Assembly (NCBI RefSeq): GCF_920984735.1
Contig: NZ_CAKLBU010000010.1
Span: forward strand, 114,251 to 178,250
Source of the DNA: Pedobacter sp. Leaf250
GTDB taxonomy: Bacteria; Bacteroidota; Bacteroidia; Sphingobacteriales; Sphingobacteriaceae
DNA length: 64,000 nucleotides
Direction: 5' to 3'
Shown: one piece after another, positions 1 to 9,165 of the stretch
Layout of the letters: each line of letters starts with the position of its first letter
Numbering within the stretch: the first letter of the stretch is position 1
Translations under genes and position numbers: made by a program
Notes under the pieces: model-generated
What the model was told of the DNA's origin: nothing
Database searches by the model: none
Seen by the model: only the letters and a program-made list of their open reading frames with translations

Positions 1-573
1 TTTTTAAAAACCAATCCATCGCAGGAATTAAGGAATAAAATCGGTCAGGCGTTGTGGGATTTTTACAATTATCAGCAACATGAATTAAGGGCCGTACATG
101 CAGATCCGCATCCGGGAAATTTTATGATTACCCCGAATGAAGATTTAGGCGTAATAGATTTTGGATGCATTAAAGAATTACCAAATGATTTTTACTATCC
201 GTTTTTCTCGTTAATTTCTACTGATGTAATTAATGATAAACAAAAAACTATTGATGCCTTTAGAAAGCTGGATATGATTCATAATGATGATACTGAAGAG
301 CAGGTAGAATTCTATTATAAATCGTATCGGGAAATGATTAGTCTTTTTGCTAAACCTTATATTAATAAAATATTTGATTTCAGTAAGCCCGAATTCTTTG
401 ATCAGCTATATGTTTATGGCGAAAAAATTTCAAAGATGCCTGAATTTAAACAAGCCAGAGGTGTGAAACATTTCATTTACGTTAACCGAACCAATTTTGG
501 ATTGTATCAAATATTACACGAGCTTAAGGCAACTGTAAATACTGATACTTATGAGCCAACGCTTAATAGGTAA
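1..573 (+). CDS. AarF/UbiB (ADCK) atypical kinase, C-terminal part
   Basis: The reading frame is open from base 1, so the gene begins outside the window; 190 codons are visible. The segment HADPHPGN followed by VIDFG is the hallmark of the AarF/UbiB/ADCK kinase-like family (catalytic-loop-like Asp/Asn and a metal-binding Asp). Members in bacteria are linked to quinone biosynthesis or to unknown lipid-related roles. The rest is an alpha-helical tail of about 120 residues without recognisable motifs. The in-frame TTG at 52 is not a plausible start because the frame continues upstream into family-like sequence. Its TAA ends at 573, directly abutting the stop of the convergent receiver gene at 574. 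Family call is firm; the pathway is not shown by this fragment. Confidence 0.85.
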   Translation, partial: FLKTNPSQELRNKIGQALWDFYNYQQHELRAVHADPHPGNFMITPNEDLGVIDFGCIKELPNDFYYPFFSLISTDVINDKQKTIDAFRKLDMIHNDDTEEQVEFYYKSYREMISLFAKPYINKIFDFSKPEFFDQLYVYGEKISKMPEFKQARGVKHFIYVNRTNFGLYQILHELKATVNTDTYEPTLNR

Positions 574-930
574 TTAAGCATTTTTCTTCACTACCTCAAC
601 CATGTGATCAATATCAAATGGTTTTTCAATATAATCATCGGCTTTACACTCTTCTGCTGTTTGAGGTAAAGTGCTCGATGTTGATGTTAATACAGCTGAA
701 ACATCTTCTGTTTCAGGATCGGATTTTAATGCTTTGATTATTTCTGATCCCTTTACTTTCCCCTTGATATGATCGTCTACGATAATCAGATCAGGATCAA
801 TTTCCTCTAAATTTTTGATGGGTTCAGTTGTTAATGATGATGTAACATCAAAACCTTCCTCATCTAAAACTTGATCCATTATATCGAGAATATCTTTATT
901 ATCCTGAACAAGTACAACCTTTTTCTTCAT
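574..930 (-). CDS. Stand-alone response regulator receiver domain
   Basis: A 118-residue protein consisting of one CheY-like receiver domain and no output domain. The expected phosphoacceptor is D52 in the run IIVDD, and the conserved Lys is in the EKPF motif near the C terminus. The usual acidic pair near the N terminus is reduced to QDN (D10 kept), so Mg binding may be altered. Such single-domain receivers act as phosphorelay shuttles or through protein-protein contacts; the partner kinase is not adjacent here. The next gene on this strand is far upstream, so it is probably transcribed alone. Start is an ATG with lysines directly after it, usual for the family. Confidence 0.85.
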   Translation of the reverse strand: MKKKVVLVQDNKDILDIMDQVLDEEGFDVTSSLTTEPIKNLEEIDPDLIIVDDHIKGKVKGSEIIKALKSDPETEDVSAVLTSTSSTLPQTAEECKADDYIEKPFDIDHMVEVVKKNA

Positions 931-970
931 AAACTAATTAGGAATATTACGGTATAAATATAGCAAAAAG

Positions 971-998
971 AATAGTCGCAAAATAGACTATTTTTTTT
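971..998 (+). terminator. Hairpin with T tract (orphan terminator-like)
   Basis: A 7-bp perfect stem (971-977 with 986-992) with an 8-base loop is followed by a run of T on the plus strand. No plus-strand gene ends just before it, so it may terminate read-through or an unannotated transcript. It also has T-rich sequence on the other side. Confidence 0.4.
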
Positions 999-1008
999 AC
1001 ATGTTTGT

Positions 1009-1110
1009 TATGCCGCTCGTGTAGAATCTTTGTTATTAAGCCCGATTGCAGTGGAAAGCCCGCAGCGTAGCGAGGACTTGCAACGAAAAGCGGGTGTACA
1101 GACCGCCACA
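1009..1110. repeat. GC-rich intergenic island with inverted CCCGC/GCGGG
   Basis: Within the 424-base gap between the receiver gene and the GIN-domain gene there is a block far richer in G+C than its surroundings. It contains CCCGC at 1059-1063 and GCGGG at 1090-1094, able to close a hairpin over a segment with AGCGTAGCGAGGACTTGCAA. No reading frame of note covers it. I read it as a candidate dispersed intergenic repeat or a small structured RNA; only a genome-wide copy count would tell. Confidence 0.4.
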
Positions 1111-1354
1111 TATTACAGAACACTCACTTTCAAATCATGTAAACAAAAATATTCAGAACCAAGGTTTAAAAAAATCTCAGGTTTCGTCTTGAATTAATGC
1201 CTGTTCGTCGAGAATTAAATGAGGCTGGTATATTATCGACCAACTGCTTGCAACGTTTTTGATTTTGCTGCGTCTTATCTACAAAACAAAAACAAAATTA
1301 CTTAAACAATTCTATAACAATTAATTAACATTTAATTATTAAATAAAAAACATT

Positions 1355-1957
1355 ATGAAAACCTCAATCAAAACCCTAATCGCATCCTCATTAACAGCAA
1401 TCGTTTTATCAACAGCTGTATTTTCAACTAACATTTCGGCCAATACAATTGCGCCAGTGAAAGTTTCGAAAGTTGGCAATTTCAAAAGAATTTCTGTTAA
1501 AGGAAATGTAGAGGTTACTTTAATCCAAAGATCGGCAGCCGGTGTTGTTTATACTGATGACAATACGGGTACAGCGAAAATTATGCAGGATGGCGACAAC
1601 CTAAAAATCTCTTCATCTGATAAAGGCTTAGCAAAAGTAGTAGTTTACATCAACGATATTTTCAGAATTGAAGCATCAGAAAATGCGATTGTAAAAACTG
1701 AAGGAAAAATTACGACTAAATTCTTACAGATCTTTTTGAAAGGTAGCGCACATGCAGAAATTAATACAAGCTCAGAAGGTTTATATACCGTTATTAATGA
1801 TAACGCGGATTTAAAATTAAGCGGATCGACAGATAACCATACTTTAGTGATGGGCGATAAACAAAAGTTAACTATTGATAAATTTGCCGCATTAAAAACA
1901 AGTATCAGTTCGGTAGAAACAATTGCAATTGATAAAGAAATTGCTTCGATAAAATAA
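1355..1957 (+). CDS. Secreted GIN-domain (DUF2807-like) protein
   Basis: A 200-residue protein with a clear signal peptide (about residues 1-29, ending SANT). The mature part is a repetitive beta-strand-rich sequence with the pattern 'F..I.VKGNVEVTL.Q' near residues 43-58 and alternating hydrophobic residues after, typical of the GIN/DUF2807 'auto-transporter adhesin head-like' fold common in Bacteroidota. Function of the family is unknown; location should be periplasmic or surface. It is a single-gene unit: a 400-base gap precedes it and a strong terminator follows within 25 bases. The overlapping minus-strand frame is only a shadow. Confidence 0.75.
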   Translation: MKTSIKTLIASSLTAIVLSTAVFSTNISANTIAPVKVSKVGNFKRISVKGNVEVTLIQRSAAGVVYTDDNTGTAKIMQDGDNLKISSSDKGLAKVVVYINDIFRIEASENAIVKTEGKITTKFLQIFLKGSAHAEINTSSEGLYTVINDNADLKLSGSTDNHTLVMGDKQKLTIDKFAALKTSISSVETIAIDKEIASIK

Positions 1958-1980
1958 TCACAAAACACACAAATGTATAA

Positions 1981-2012
1981 AGGCTTTCTGAGATGATCAG
2001 AAAGCCTTTTTT
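1981..2012 (+). terminator. Rho-independent terminator
   Basis: Perfect 11-bp stem (1981-1991 with 1997-2007), 5-base loop, and a T tract to 2012. It lies 24 bases after the stop of the GIN-domain gene and faces the end of the convergent minus-strand gene. Confidence 0.9.
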
Positions 2013-2048
2013 GCTTGTAAATAAAATTAATTGATTTAAAAATATCTT

Positions 2049-4463
2049 CTAATTCTGCAGCATTTTAGCAATTTCTTTTTCTATCGATTTAAGCTCTTTA
2101 GGTTTTAATTTTTTATGAGCATCTTTTTTAGCCTCTAAATATTTAACACCAACACGCAGTGCTTTTAAACCTGATACACCTTGCAATTCATCCAAATCAA
2201 GTAATTCTACCTCATCATTAAGGTAACCCTGTACTTGCATGTACTTCACATATTCTAGATATTCTTTGGCTTCTTCCTGATTAAAGTACACCATAGAAAT
2301 TTTATGTGGTTGCGTTAAGCGTTCGCTGGTTCCTTTAATTAAAACTTTATCAATACGTTTTTTTACCACCTCATATCGAATATTATACGCACCTTCTACA
2401 TCAAAACGACGTTCATCATTTCTGAAACTGATATCAATCGCATTGGAATGGATAAATATCAATTGTGTAGTTTCTAACGGACGAGGCATTTCGCCAATTA
2501 AACTTTTAGATAAGCGGGCAATCTCTACCATTGAAGTTAATTGCCATAGGCGAATATTTTTCAAATATAACAGATCGAAAGGCTTCTCTGGTGCAATCTC
2601 CTGACCGATGTAAATATCATACTCCACACCGTCTGTTCTAAACTTAGCAAAATAGCAAGGGTAAGAAGCTTGTAAATTGGCCTGCGATTTCTCCAAGTAT
2701 TGGCTCACTTCAGTGTTAATCAACTGCATGGAAATTTCCAATTGTCGTCTGTTTGCATAAGCTGCACCTGTTTCCGGAACAATCACTTGAAAGTATTCAT
2801 CAACAATTTCTGTTGTTTCAGGATGATTGGTTTTGATAATCGATAAGAACGGATAGACCTCAAGCTCTAAAAATTCTCTCAATTGGTTTTCTTCATTTGA
2901 TGAAGCAAAACTTCCGATTTGTTTAATCCAATCTTTACAATTAAATAAAAGTTTATCTATTAAATCAAGTTTAACTGTTTTCTTAATTGCCTTTAATGCA
3001 TTAATTAAGTGATTTAAGAGTACGTTTAAATCGTCTTTTAATGCTTTATTACGCTCCGTTGTCGAATTACGAATATCAATTGCTCCAAATAATGGATACA
3101 TGTGCTTGAACGTAACCGTTTCAATTTCTTTTACCTTGCTATTGCTGTTCTGGCTTTGAAGAAAATGCCAAACAGCCTCATTAAATTTCCATTGAACTGA
3201 AGGCTGTAGCGCCGTAAATTTATCCATCAACACTTCACCCATCTTCGCATCAAACTCTTCAATGCTATATTGGAAAAGCTGCCCGATTAATGGCATTGCA
3301 GGGCGTAATCTTGATAACAATTTATCATCAACCAAAACTTCATGATTGGAATAAACTTCTAATACGCCAGCCAGCTGATTATTGTAGTAAACTGGCAAAA
3401 CCGAATAAGAACAAACGCCGGCTGCTTTTAAAACCCTTAAAAAAGGATCTTTGGAAATTTTATCATCATTGATTGAACTAACAAAAATTGCTTTCGGATT
3501 TTCTTTATACTTATCAACTAACGAATAAAAAACCTCTTCTTCCAGATTGGCTGCTTTTGCTGAATTGATCAGCATGCTTTGAGAAAATTCTTTATTATCG
3601 AAAACCAATTTATTGTTAACCGTTAAAAATGGCATTAAGCCAAATTCTAAATCGCCATTGCCGCTTAAACTTTTTAAAGCCTGGATAACGTGGGTATAGG
3701 CTTCTGTTTGATAATTATGGTTTACCAAAGCATCACGAATACCATCAATAGAATTTTGAAGGGTAACATCGGTTATAGAGATAATGCTAAATCCTTCGAA
3801 ACAAAAGTTTTGTAGCGGAAGATGCATAACCAGGTAATCCAATTCATTATCATCCTGAAAATGCTTTCCTAATTCCTCAAAATTGATTTTTGGTAATTCG
3901 CCTTTATGCTTAATATCTACAAATTTGGTATCTGTTTGGATATTATAGTATTGCGTTAGTTTTGAATCTTCGTTAACGTGACCGTAAATAATTTCATTTT
4001 TAAGTACATAAGTGAAATTATAAAAACGACTTAAAATAATGTTGTAAATAAATTTAAGTTGTTTTTTTTCTACAGGCTCACTGTCTTTACTCACCTTATT
4101 TTTAGGATCGTGATCTTTAAAAAACTTGTAAAAAGCATTGGTACTGAAGAAAATTTGATCTGGAATTGGCGTGCTTAATGCCCAGAATAAATCGTCCTCA
4201 TCGCCCATTAACGGGGTAAGTATAGTGAAAATTAATTCTAAAGTATCTTTGTATTTTGATAATTCTTCTGCGCTAATGCTTGTTAAAAGCACTTCATCTT
4301 TTTCGATTTTCTCAAGCAAAAACCTGTAAAATTCGGATTTAACAGATTTTTCTGTTTTTAATCTATCTTTTAAATACTCCACAAGGGGGCGAAAAGACAG
4401 AGAAGATTCTACCTGGCAACCTATACATTCGTTTTTATGTATTTTTATTACGTTGGTATTCAT
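2049..4463 (-). CDS. Large GAF-like domain protein, function unknown
   Basis: An 804-residue soluble protein without signal peptide or membrane segments. Around residues 300-410 the sequence has GAF-like features (a segment 'VLPVYYNNQLAGVLEVYS' followed by helices), and the remainder is helical with no catalytic motif that I recognise. Proteins of this length with one GAF domain are common in Sphingobacteriaceae and are annotated only as 'GAF domain-containing'. A CxxC pair (CIGC) occurs at the N terminus, of unknown meaning. It has its own promoter candidate upstream (4522-4529) and is separated by 140 bases from the phosphatase gene, so it is probably transcribed on its own. A sensory role is inference. 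Confidence 0.6.
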   Translation of the reverse strand: MNTNVIKIHKNECIGCQVESSLSFRPLVEYLKDRLKTEKSVKSEFYRFLLEKIEKDEVLLTSISAEELSKYKDTLELIFTILTPLMGDEDDLFWALSTPIPDQIFFSTNAFYKFFKDHDPKNKVSKDSEPVEKKQLKFIYNIILSRFYNFTYVLKNEIIYGHVNEDSKLTQYYNIQTDTKFVDIKHKGELPKINFEELGKHFQDDNELDYLVMHLPLQNFCFEGFSIISITDVTLQNSIDGIRDALVNHNYQTEAYTHVIQALKSLSGNGDLEFGLMPFLTVNNKLVFDNKEFSQSMLINSAKAANLEEEVFYSLVDKYKENPKAIFVSSINDDKISKDPFLRVLKAAGVCSYSVLPVYYNNQLAGVLEVYSNHEVLVDDKLLSRLRPAMPLIGQLFQYSIEEFDAKMGEVLMDKFTALQPSVQWKFNEAVWHFLQSQNSNSKVKEIETVTFKHMYPLFGAIDIRNSTTERNKALKDDLNVLLNHLINALKAIKKTVKLDLIDKLLFNCKDWIKQIGSFASSNEENQLREFLELEVYPFLSIIKTNHPETTEIVDEYFQVIVPETGAAYANRRQLEISMQLINTEVSQYLEKSQANLQASYPCYFAKFRTDGVEYDIYIGQEIAPEKPFDLLYLKNIRLWQLTSMVEIARLSKSLIGEMPRPLETTQLIFIHSNAIDISFRNDERRFDVEGAYNIRYEVVKKRIDKVLIKGTSERLTQPHKISMVYFNQEEAKEYLEYVKYMQVQGYLNDEVELLDLDELQGVSGLKALRVGVKYLEAKKDAHKKLKPKELKSIEKEIAKMLQN

Positions 4464-4521
4464 TGTATAAGTTTTGCTATAGTGTAAATTTTGGGTTATC
4501 TAATTAGTTAGTAATTCATTA

Positions 4522-4529
4522 CAAAGATA
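4522..4529 (-). promoter_or_regulatory. Bacteroidota -7 element (TATCTTTG on minus strand)
   Basis: The plus-strand bases CAAAGATA read TATCTTTG on the minus strand, an exact match to the TAnnTTTG consensus. It lies about 60 bases before the start of the GAF-like gene. I could not find a clear -33 TTTG at the right distance. Confidence 0.5.
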
Positions 4530-4603
4530 CATACTAGTAAGAGTTACTATCGTCTGTTAAACGTAATACTTGGATAATCCATCAATATATATGTTACACA
4601 AAT

Positions 4604-7600
4604 TTAGTACCTAAAATTTAGTGAAAAGTATGGATACCAGCCATCTGATGAATGTCCCATTACAAATCGCACAACTGTTAGTGATGCCGGGGCGAAGTAA
4701 ACCCCTCCTCCTACACCGTGGTGCCATGTTTGCGAAGCTTCGTTTCTTTTCCAAACCCTTCCGGTATCCCAAAAACTTAATAAACCAATTTGTCCAGGTA
4801 AAACATAACTTACTAAATCACCAAGCTTTGCTCTCAATTCTAAGTTATTGTAAAAAATATGCTCACCAGCAAACCTGAACTGGCGATAACCTTGAAGATT
4901 TCCTTGTCCGCCGAGGTATAGTGCTTGGTAAAATGCAGGTTGCCCTATTGTTACCCCACCACCAAAACGATCGGCCAAAATGAAATTTTTTCTTCCATCT
5001 AAATTTTTATATAAAGCAATACTGGCTGTAAATTGCCCAATAGAGTTTGAGTATTTATTAACTCCTTTATAGCCCAGCAATTTAAAATCTACATAACTAC
5101 CCAATGTTGGCAGCAAATCATTATCGCGGGTATTGTTTGTAAAATTTACAATTGCACCTGCAAACATCTTTTCATTGCGCACAGTTAAACTATCTGCAGA
5201 GTGGAGCGCACCTTCATTTAAAATGAATCTACCTTCGTTATCCTCTCTATTAAATTTATAATATTGATAAGATGGACCTACAGAAAAAGTTGATTTTGGC
5301 CTGCGCCAGCGAATAGCAGCATCAACCTGATATAAATTAAAACGGGCACGATAATACCGAATATCATCTCCATGTTCGTCAAATTGGGTATCATTTCCTA
5401 AACCAAAGAAATTCTGTGTATTATTTGGTGCATAAGCATTTGCGTTGATGAGAAAATCGCCCTTTCCTAATGCTTTCAGCCACTCTCCTTTATAGTTAAA
5501 TCGAAACGCTTTGGTAGAAAATGAATGTAAAAATGAAACAGTCTGGGAGTTTCCCCAAGGTTGTTTCCTAAAACCAGGATTGGTTTGTTTATACACTAAA
5601 CCTAATAAAATTCCATCATCACGATTATAACCTGCATTTAGATTATACGATCTTCTTACATACATATCTTTAGGTACGTAACTAAAGTTTGCAGTGTCGT
5701 TCGAAATAATTTTTTTGATTTTATCCTGATCATCGCCCTGATAAGTAGCTTTATCAGTTCTACCATATAACTTAACGGTACTATTGCTATTGGCAAAATC
5801 GTAATATTTATTCCCTTTACCACCAATAATTCGGATTTTGATTTTTGAATTTTTGTTATCCAAAATCAAACTATCGTTTCCATTGTGCATGTAAATACGA
5901 AGCTCTTTGGTTACTTTCGGATCGAACTTGCGATCGAATAATTCATCTTTTATATTTCCTTCTTTGGAAATTTTATTGATTTTAACCCTTAATCCATCAT
6001 TATCAGTATCACTTACTTTGATCAATTCATGTTTATTGGACATTTCAATATCAACAATGCGATTGAAGAAATGGTAATAATCATTCATTAGTTTAGGTAA
6101 ACTCGCCACACGCTCCCGAAGTGTTTTCAAGAATGCATCGTGGTGAAGTGAATAGCTTGGCTCCGGAAGCTTTCTCAATGCCTTTTCAAAAACTTCATCG
6201 TTGTAATTTGAACAGAAATCCTTAACAATCTTATCAAATTCTTCCTCATCGATATTGGCTGTCCAGCGGCTGCTAATTTCTCTTCCCTCCCACAAAAACC
6301 AGTTGATGTTTTGTATCGGGCGCTCATAACCCTGCATCATTGGAAGCAGTGATGATGATTGGGTGAAGCGTTGTAATTTTCCATCTCCGCGGTAAAAAAC
6401 CTGGTCACGATCGCGAGGAACTGGTGCGTAAATTGATCCATCTTTGGTTTTGGTTTCTTTCCAACGCCATTGATCTTCATGCCGATCCCAATCGCCCAGT
6501 AAAACATCCAGAGCCCGAGCCTTTACCCATGCCGGACCATCTAACTTATTATCATTATCGTCAGTTAATTTTTTATCCATTTTTGGCGAACTATCCGATT
6601 CTCCAACTGGTTCACGTTCCTCAAATAAACATAATGTATTGGCAAAGGCCGATTCGAATTCGCCCAGCCCATCATCAGGAGAGACCCACCCTATAATAGG
6701 ATTGGAATGTGGTATTTTAGCAGCTTTGGCCAATTCGGGCACAACCAATGCCGAAAAAGGGTGTTGCGCCGACATGTTATCTTTAATGATATCCTTAGCG
6801 AAAGTATTTCTTAATCCTTCGGGCAATAAAACTTCAGGAAACTTTTCTACACTTCGTAACACATATTCTTTTCCATTTTTATCTTCCAAACGTAGTGAGC
6901 GGGACTGGTTACCACCGCCTCGTTGTGTGGCTTTTAAGCCGCCCATCATTTTTGATACGTGGAGCACAGGAACTTTGGTTCGCTCTGCATATTCTTTTCG
7001 ATAATTCTCGCCAAAAACATAGCGGTGAAACCGACCTACGCTATCATATTCTGGTTTAATTTTAACAAAAATACTATCTGCGGTGATGGGTTTATCCCGA
7101 TTACGAACTTTTGATGGTATGGTTTCAAATTTTTTGATGTAACTGTAAACTTTTTTTACGCTCGTATCGGAGTACACATAATATTCATAGCGCATATCAT
7201 TATTCATTAGCTGATCTGCAACCACATAACCTTGCTCCATGGCATTAAACAAAGATGTTTTACCTTGTTTGTTAGGCGATGTTTTTGAACCTGAGCCACT
7301 AACAATTTGAAGTTGTTTCCCTTTAATTAACTGCAAACCATGTTCGTGACCAGCAACATAAGTTACATTTGGATAATCGCCAAAAACTCCGTTTACAGAC
7401 CGAATCATATCTTTATATGCAGGATGATTTAAATCTTCTGGACTTAAAAGCGTAGACCTTAAAAAAGGATAAACCGAACCCAAAACCGGCATCGGGATAT
7501 AAAGATTTTTATTTAGGGAAGTTAATGGAAACAGGTGATTACGCAAATTAAAGTAACCTCCATGTGGACCATAACTTTGAAACGGATGATGGGAAGCCAA

Positions 7601-8209
7601 TAAAATTACCTTATCCTTATTCTGCTCCAATAATTCTTCCATTCGTACCAAAACTTCATCTTTAGTATTGCAATTGCACTCGCTTGCAGCATTAGCTTTA
7701 TTATAAGGGAAAAGCCACCACTCACTATCGTAAGCAATAATTGTGAGTTTATCTGTTAATTTAATGGCCACTGGATCAGGGCAACCATTATCAGGAATCA
7801 GTTTTAAAAGTGGATCGCCTTGCGCCTTCAAAAAATCATCCTGTGCTTTTATTTTAGCTAAACCCTTTGGTCCAGATTTATCCCAATCGTGATTACCCGG
7901 AATGAAATAAACATTTGCACCCATTGAGCGCATAGGTTCGAATTGTGAACGCAGAATTTTCTTGGTATCCTCTTCTTCCAAACTCCCTGGCAAACCCATG
8001 CCTGTAGGATAAATATTATCTCCTAAATAAACCACAGTAGTTTTTTTCGGAATAATCTGCTTGGCAGCATTTTTAAGATCCTGCATTTGCGCCGTATTCA
8101 TTTCGCCTGCATCGCCAAAAAGGATAACACGGTATTTAACATCGCTTTGCGCAAAGGCGATGAAATTTGTTAAAAGTAAAATATAAAAAAGGGTAAATTT
8201 TTTGATCAT
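4604..8209 (-). CDS. Metallophosphoesterase with kinase-like middle region and outer-membrane barrel
   Basis: A 1201-residue secreted protein. Residues 1-21 are a signal peptide ending AFAQ. Residues 27-300 form a calcineurin-like phosphoesterase with the full motif set: GDAGE (32-36), GDN (63-65), GNHDWD (105-110), SHHP (206-209) and GHEH (287-290). From about 850 to the C terminus the sequence has the strand pattern of a BamA/TamA-type surface-antigen barrel and ends in 'NFRY', as outer-membrane proteins do. The middle (about 410-720) is not a known part of either; it holds GGGNQSR/YVLRSVEK (431-456), GDWDRHEDQ (572-580) and PVPRDRDQVF (596-605), which resemble kinase-fold motifs of the HipA/CotH kind. 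It follows a lipoprotein gene by 39 bases and probably belongs to the polyphosphate kinase operon. Phosphatase and barrel calls are firm; the kinase-like reading is inference. Confidence 0.85.
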   Translation of the reverse strand: MIKKFTLFYILLLTNFIAFAQSDVKYRVILFGDAGEMNTAQMQDLKNAAKQIIPKKTTVVYLGDNIYPTGMGLPGSLEEEDTKKILRSQFEPMRSMGANVYFIPGNHDWDKSGPKGLAKIKAQDDFLKAQGDPLLKLIPDNGCPDPVAIKLTDKLTIIAYDSEWWLFPYNKANAASECNCNTKDEVLVRMEELLEQNKDKVILLASHHPFQSYGPHGGYFNLRNHLFPLTSLNKNLYIPMPVLGSVYPFLRSTLLSPEDLNHPAYKDMIRSVNGVFGDYPNVTYVAGHEHGLQLIKGKQLQIVSGSGSKTSPNKQGKTSLFNAMEQGYVVADQLMNNDMRYEYYVYSDTSVKKVYSYIKKFETIPSKVRNRDKPITADSIFVKIKPEYDSVGRFHRYVFGENYRKEYAERTKVPVLHVSKMMGGLKATQRGGGNQSRSLRLEDKNGKEYVLRSVEKFPEVLLPEGLRNTFAKDIIKDNMSAQHPFSALVVPELAKAAKIPHSNPIIGWVSPDDGLGEFESAFANTLCLFEEREPVGESDSSPKMDKKLTDDNDNKLDGPAWVKARALDVLLGDWDRHEDQWRWKETKTKDGSIYAPVPRDRDQVFYRGDGKLQRFTQSSSLLPMMQGYERPIQNINWFLWEGREISSRWTANIDEEEFDKIVKDFCSNYNDEVFEKALRKLPEPSYSLHHDAFLKTLRERVASLPKLMNDYYHFFNRIVDIEMSNKHELIKVSDTDNDGLRVKINKISKEGNIKDELFDRKFDPKVTKELRIYMHNGNDSLILDNKNSKIKIRIIGGKGNKYYDFANSNSTVKLYGRTDKATYQGDDQDKIKKIISNDTANFSYVPKDMYVRRSYNLNAGYNRDDGILLGLVYKQTNPGFRKQPWGNSQTVSFLHSFSTKAFRFNYKGEWLKALGKGDFLINANAYAPNNTQNFFGLGNDTQFDEHGDDIRYYRARFNLYQVDAAIRWRRPKSTFSVGPSYQYYKFNREDNEGRFILNEGALHSADSLTVRNEKMFAGAIVNFTNNTRDNDLLPTLGSYVDFKLLGYKGVNKYSNSIGQFTASIALYKNLDGRKNFILADRFGGGVTIGQPAFYQALYLGGQGNLQGYRQFRFAGEHIFYNNLELRAKLGDLVSYVLPGQIGLLSFWDTGRVWKRNEASQTWHHGVGGGVYFAPASLTVVRFVMGHSSDGWYPYFSLNFRY

Positions 8210-8248
8210 AGCCAGGCGTTTGTATAAAGATAGATAATTTTGAGCTGA

Positions 8249-9154
8249 CTACTTTTTAAGCTTAAACATTAAAATGTTACCTGCCGATAAAGTTCCGCCT
8301 TCATTCGAAATGTAAAGATTATTATCCCTGTCAAAAGCAATTCCTTCAGGTTGATTGAAAAAGCTACCCTTAAGTGGATAAATAGCCTTGATTTTGAAAC
8401 TGGCATCGGTTACCACCAATAATTTATTCATTGAAGATAGCACATACCACTCTCCCGTTGATGGATTTTTAGCCAATGCCGAAGGACGAAACTTTAATTT
8501 TGATTCTCCAGATAAACCAGCTATTTCTTTGGATGACAGCGTAAAAGTTCCATTTGGGGTAAATTTGCCACCATCGAATTTGAATGCGAAAATTTCCGTT
8601 TCATCTTTTTTACCTTTTTTCACTTCTTTCGTTAACACGTAAACTGTTCCTGTTTTTTCATCAGCAGCCAAACCTTCATATTCGGCTTTTGGCACTAAAT
8701 CTTTGGTTTTGATAACATTTGCTGCCTCAGGCTTATTAATTTCGGAAATGGGAAAAGTGTGCAATTCACCATTACTTTTTAATACAATAATGTAGTTGTT
8801 TATAATGGCTAAATCTTCATAATCGCCTTTGCCACCAAATTTTGTAAATTTCGATTGCTTATCGCTCAAGCCCAAGTAAAATAAATCTCCATCTTCATCC
8901 TGAATGGCAAAAACCCTGCTCGGATCACCTTTATGAAAAACAATACCTGAAATTTCGAATAGGTTTTGCGGCATATTATATTTAACAGGATTTGCTAAGT
9001 CGTAGGGTAAATCAGATTTTGCAGGTGTAGTTTGTATTGTTTCTTCACTTGCAGCAGATTTATCATCGTGCTTATCATTCACACACGAAACCCCAACAAA
9101 AGCCAGGGCCATTAACGCTACAACGGTTGCTATTTTTGCTTTATTCTTATTCAT
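8249..9154 (-). CDS. SdiA-regulated-type beta-propeller lipoprotein
   Basis: A 301-residue lipoprotein: the lipobox ends at C24 (VGVSC), followed by a charged linker. From about residue 55 the sequence shows propeller-like repeats: EISGI near the start, YEGLAAD near the middle, and 'QPEGIAFDRDNNLYISNEGG' at the end, as in the SdiA-regulated family, whose fold relates to phytase-like and SMP-30-like propellers. Enzymatic activity is not established for the family. It lies 11 bases after ppk and 39 before the phosphatase, so the three genes likely share a transcript. An outer-membrane role in handling a phosphate compound is a guess from context only. Confidence 0.7.
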   Translation of the reverse strand: MNKNKAKIATVVALMALAFVGVSCVNDKHDDKSAASEETIQTTPAKSDLPYDLANPVKYNMPQNLFEISGIVFHKGDPSRVFAIQDEDGDLFYLGLSDKQSKFTKFGGKGDYEDLAIINNYIIVLKSNGELHTFPISEINKPEAANVIKTKDLVPKAEYEGLAADEKTGTVYVLTKEVKKGKKDETEIFAFKFDGGKFTPNGTFTLSSKEIAGLSGESKLKFRPSALAKNPSTGEWYVLSSMNKLLVVTDASFKIKAIYPLKGSFFNQPEGIAFDRDNNLYISNEGGTLSAGNILMFKLKK

Positions 9155-9165
9155 ACGATAAAATA

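Noticed and set aside
6639..7004. 121-codon plus-strand frame inside the phosphatase-barrel gene
   Set aside because: Antisense to conserved sequence, Ser/Pro-rich, without domain or start context.
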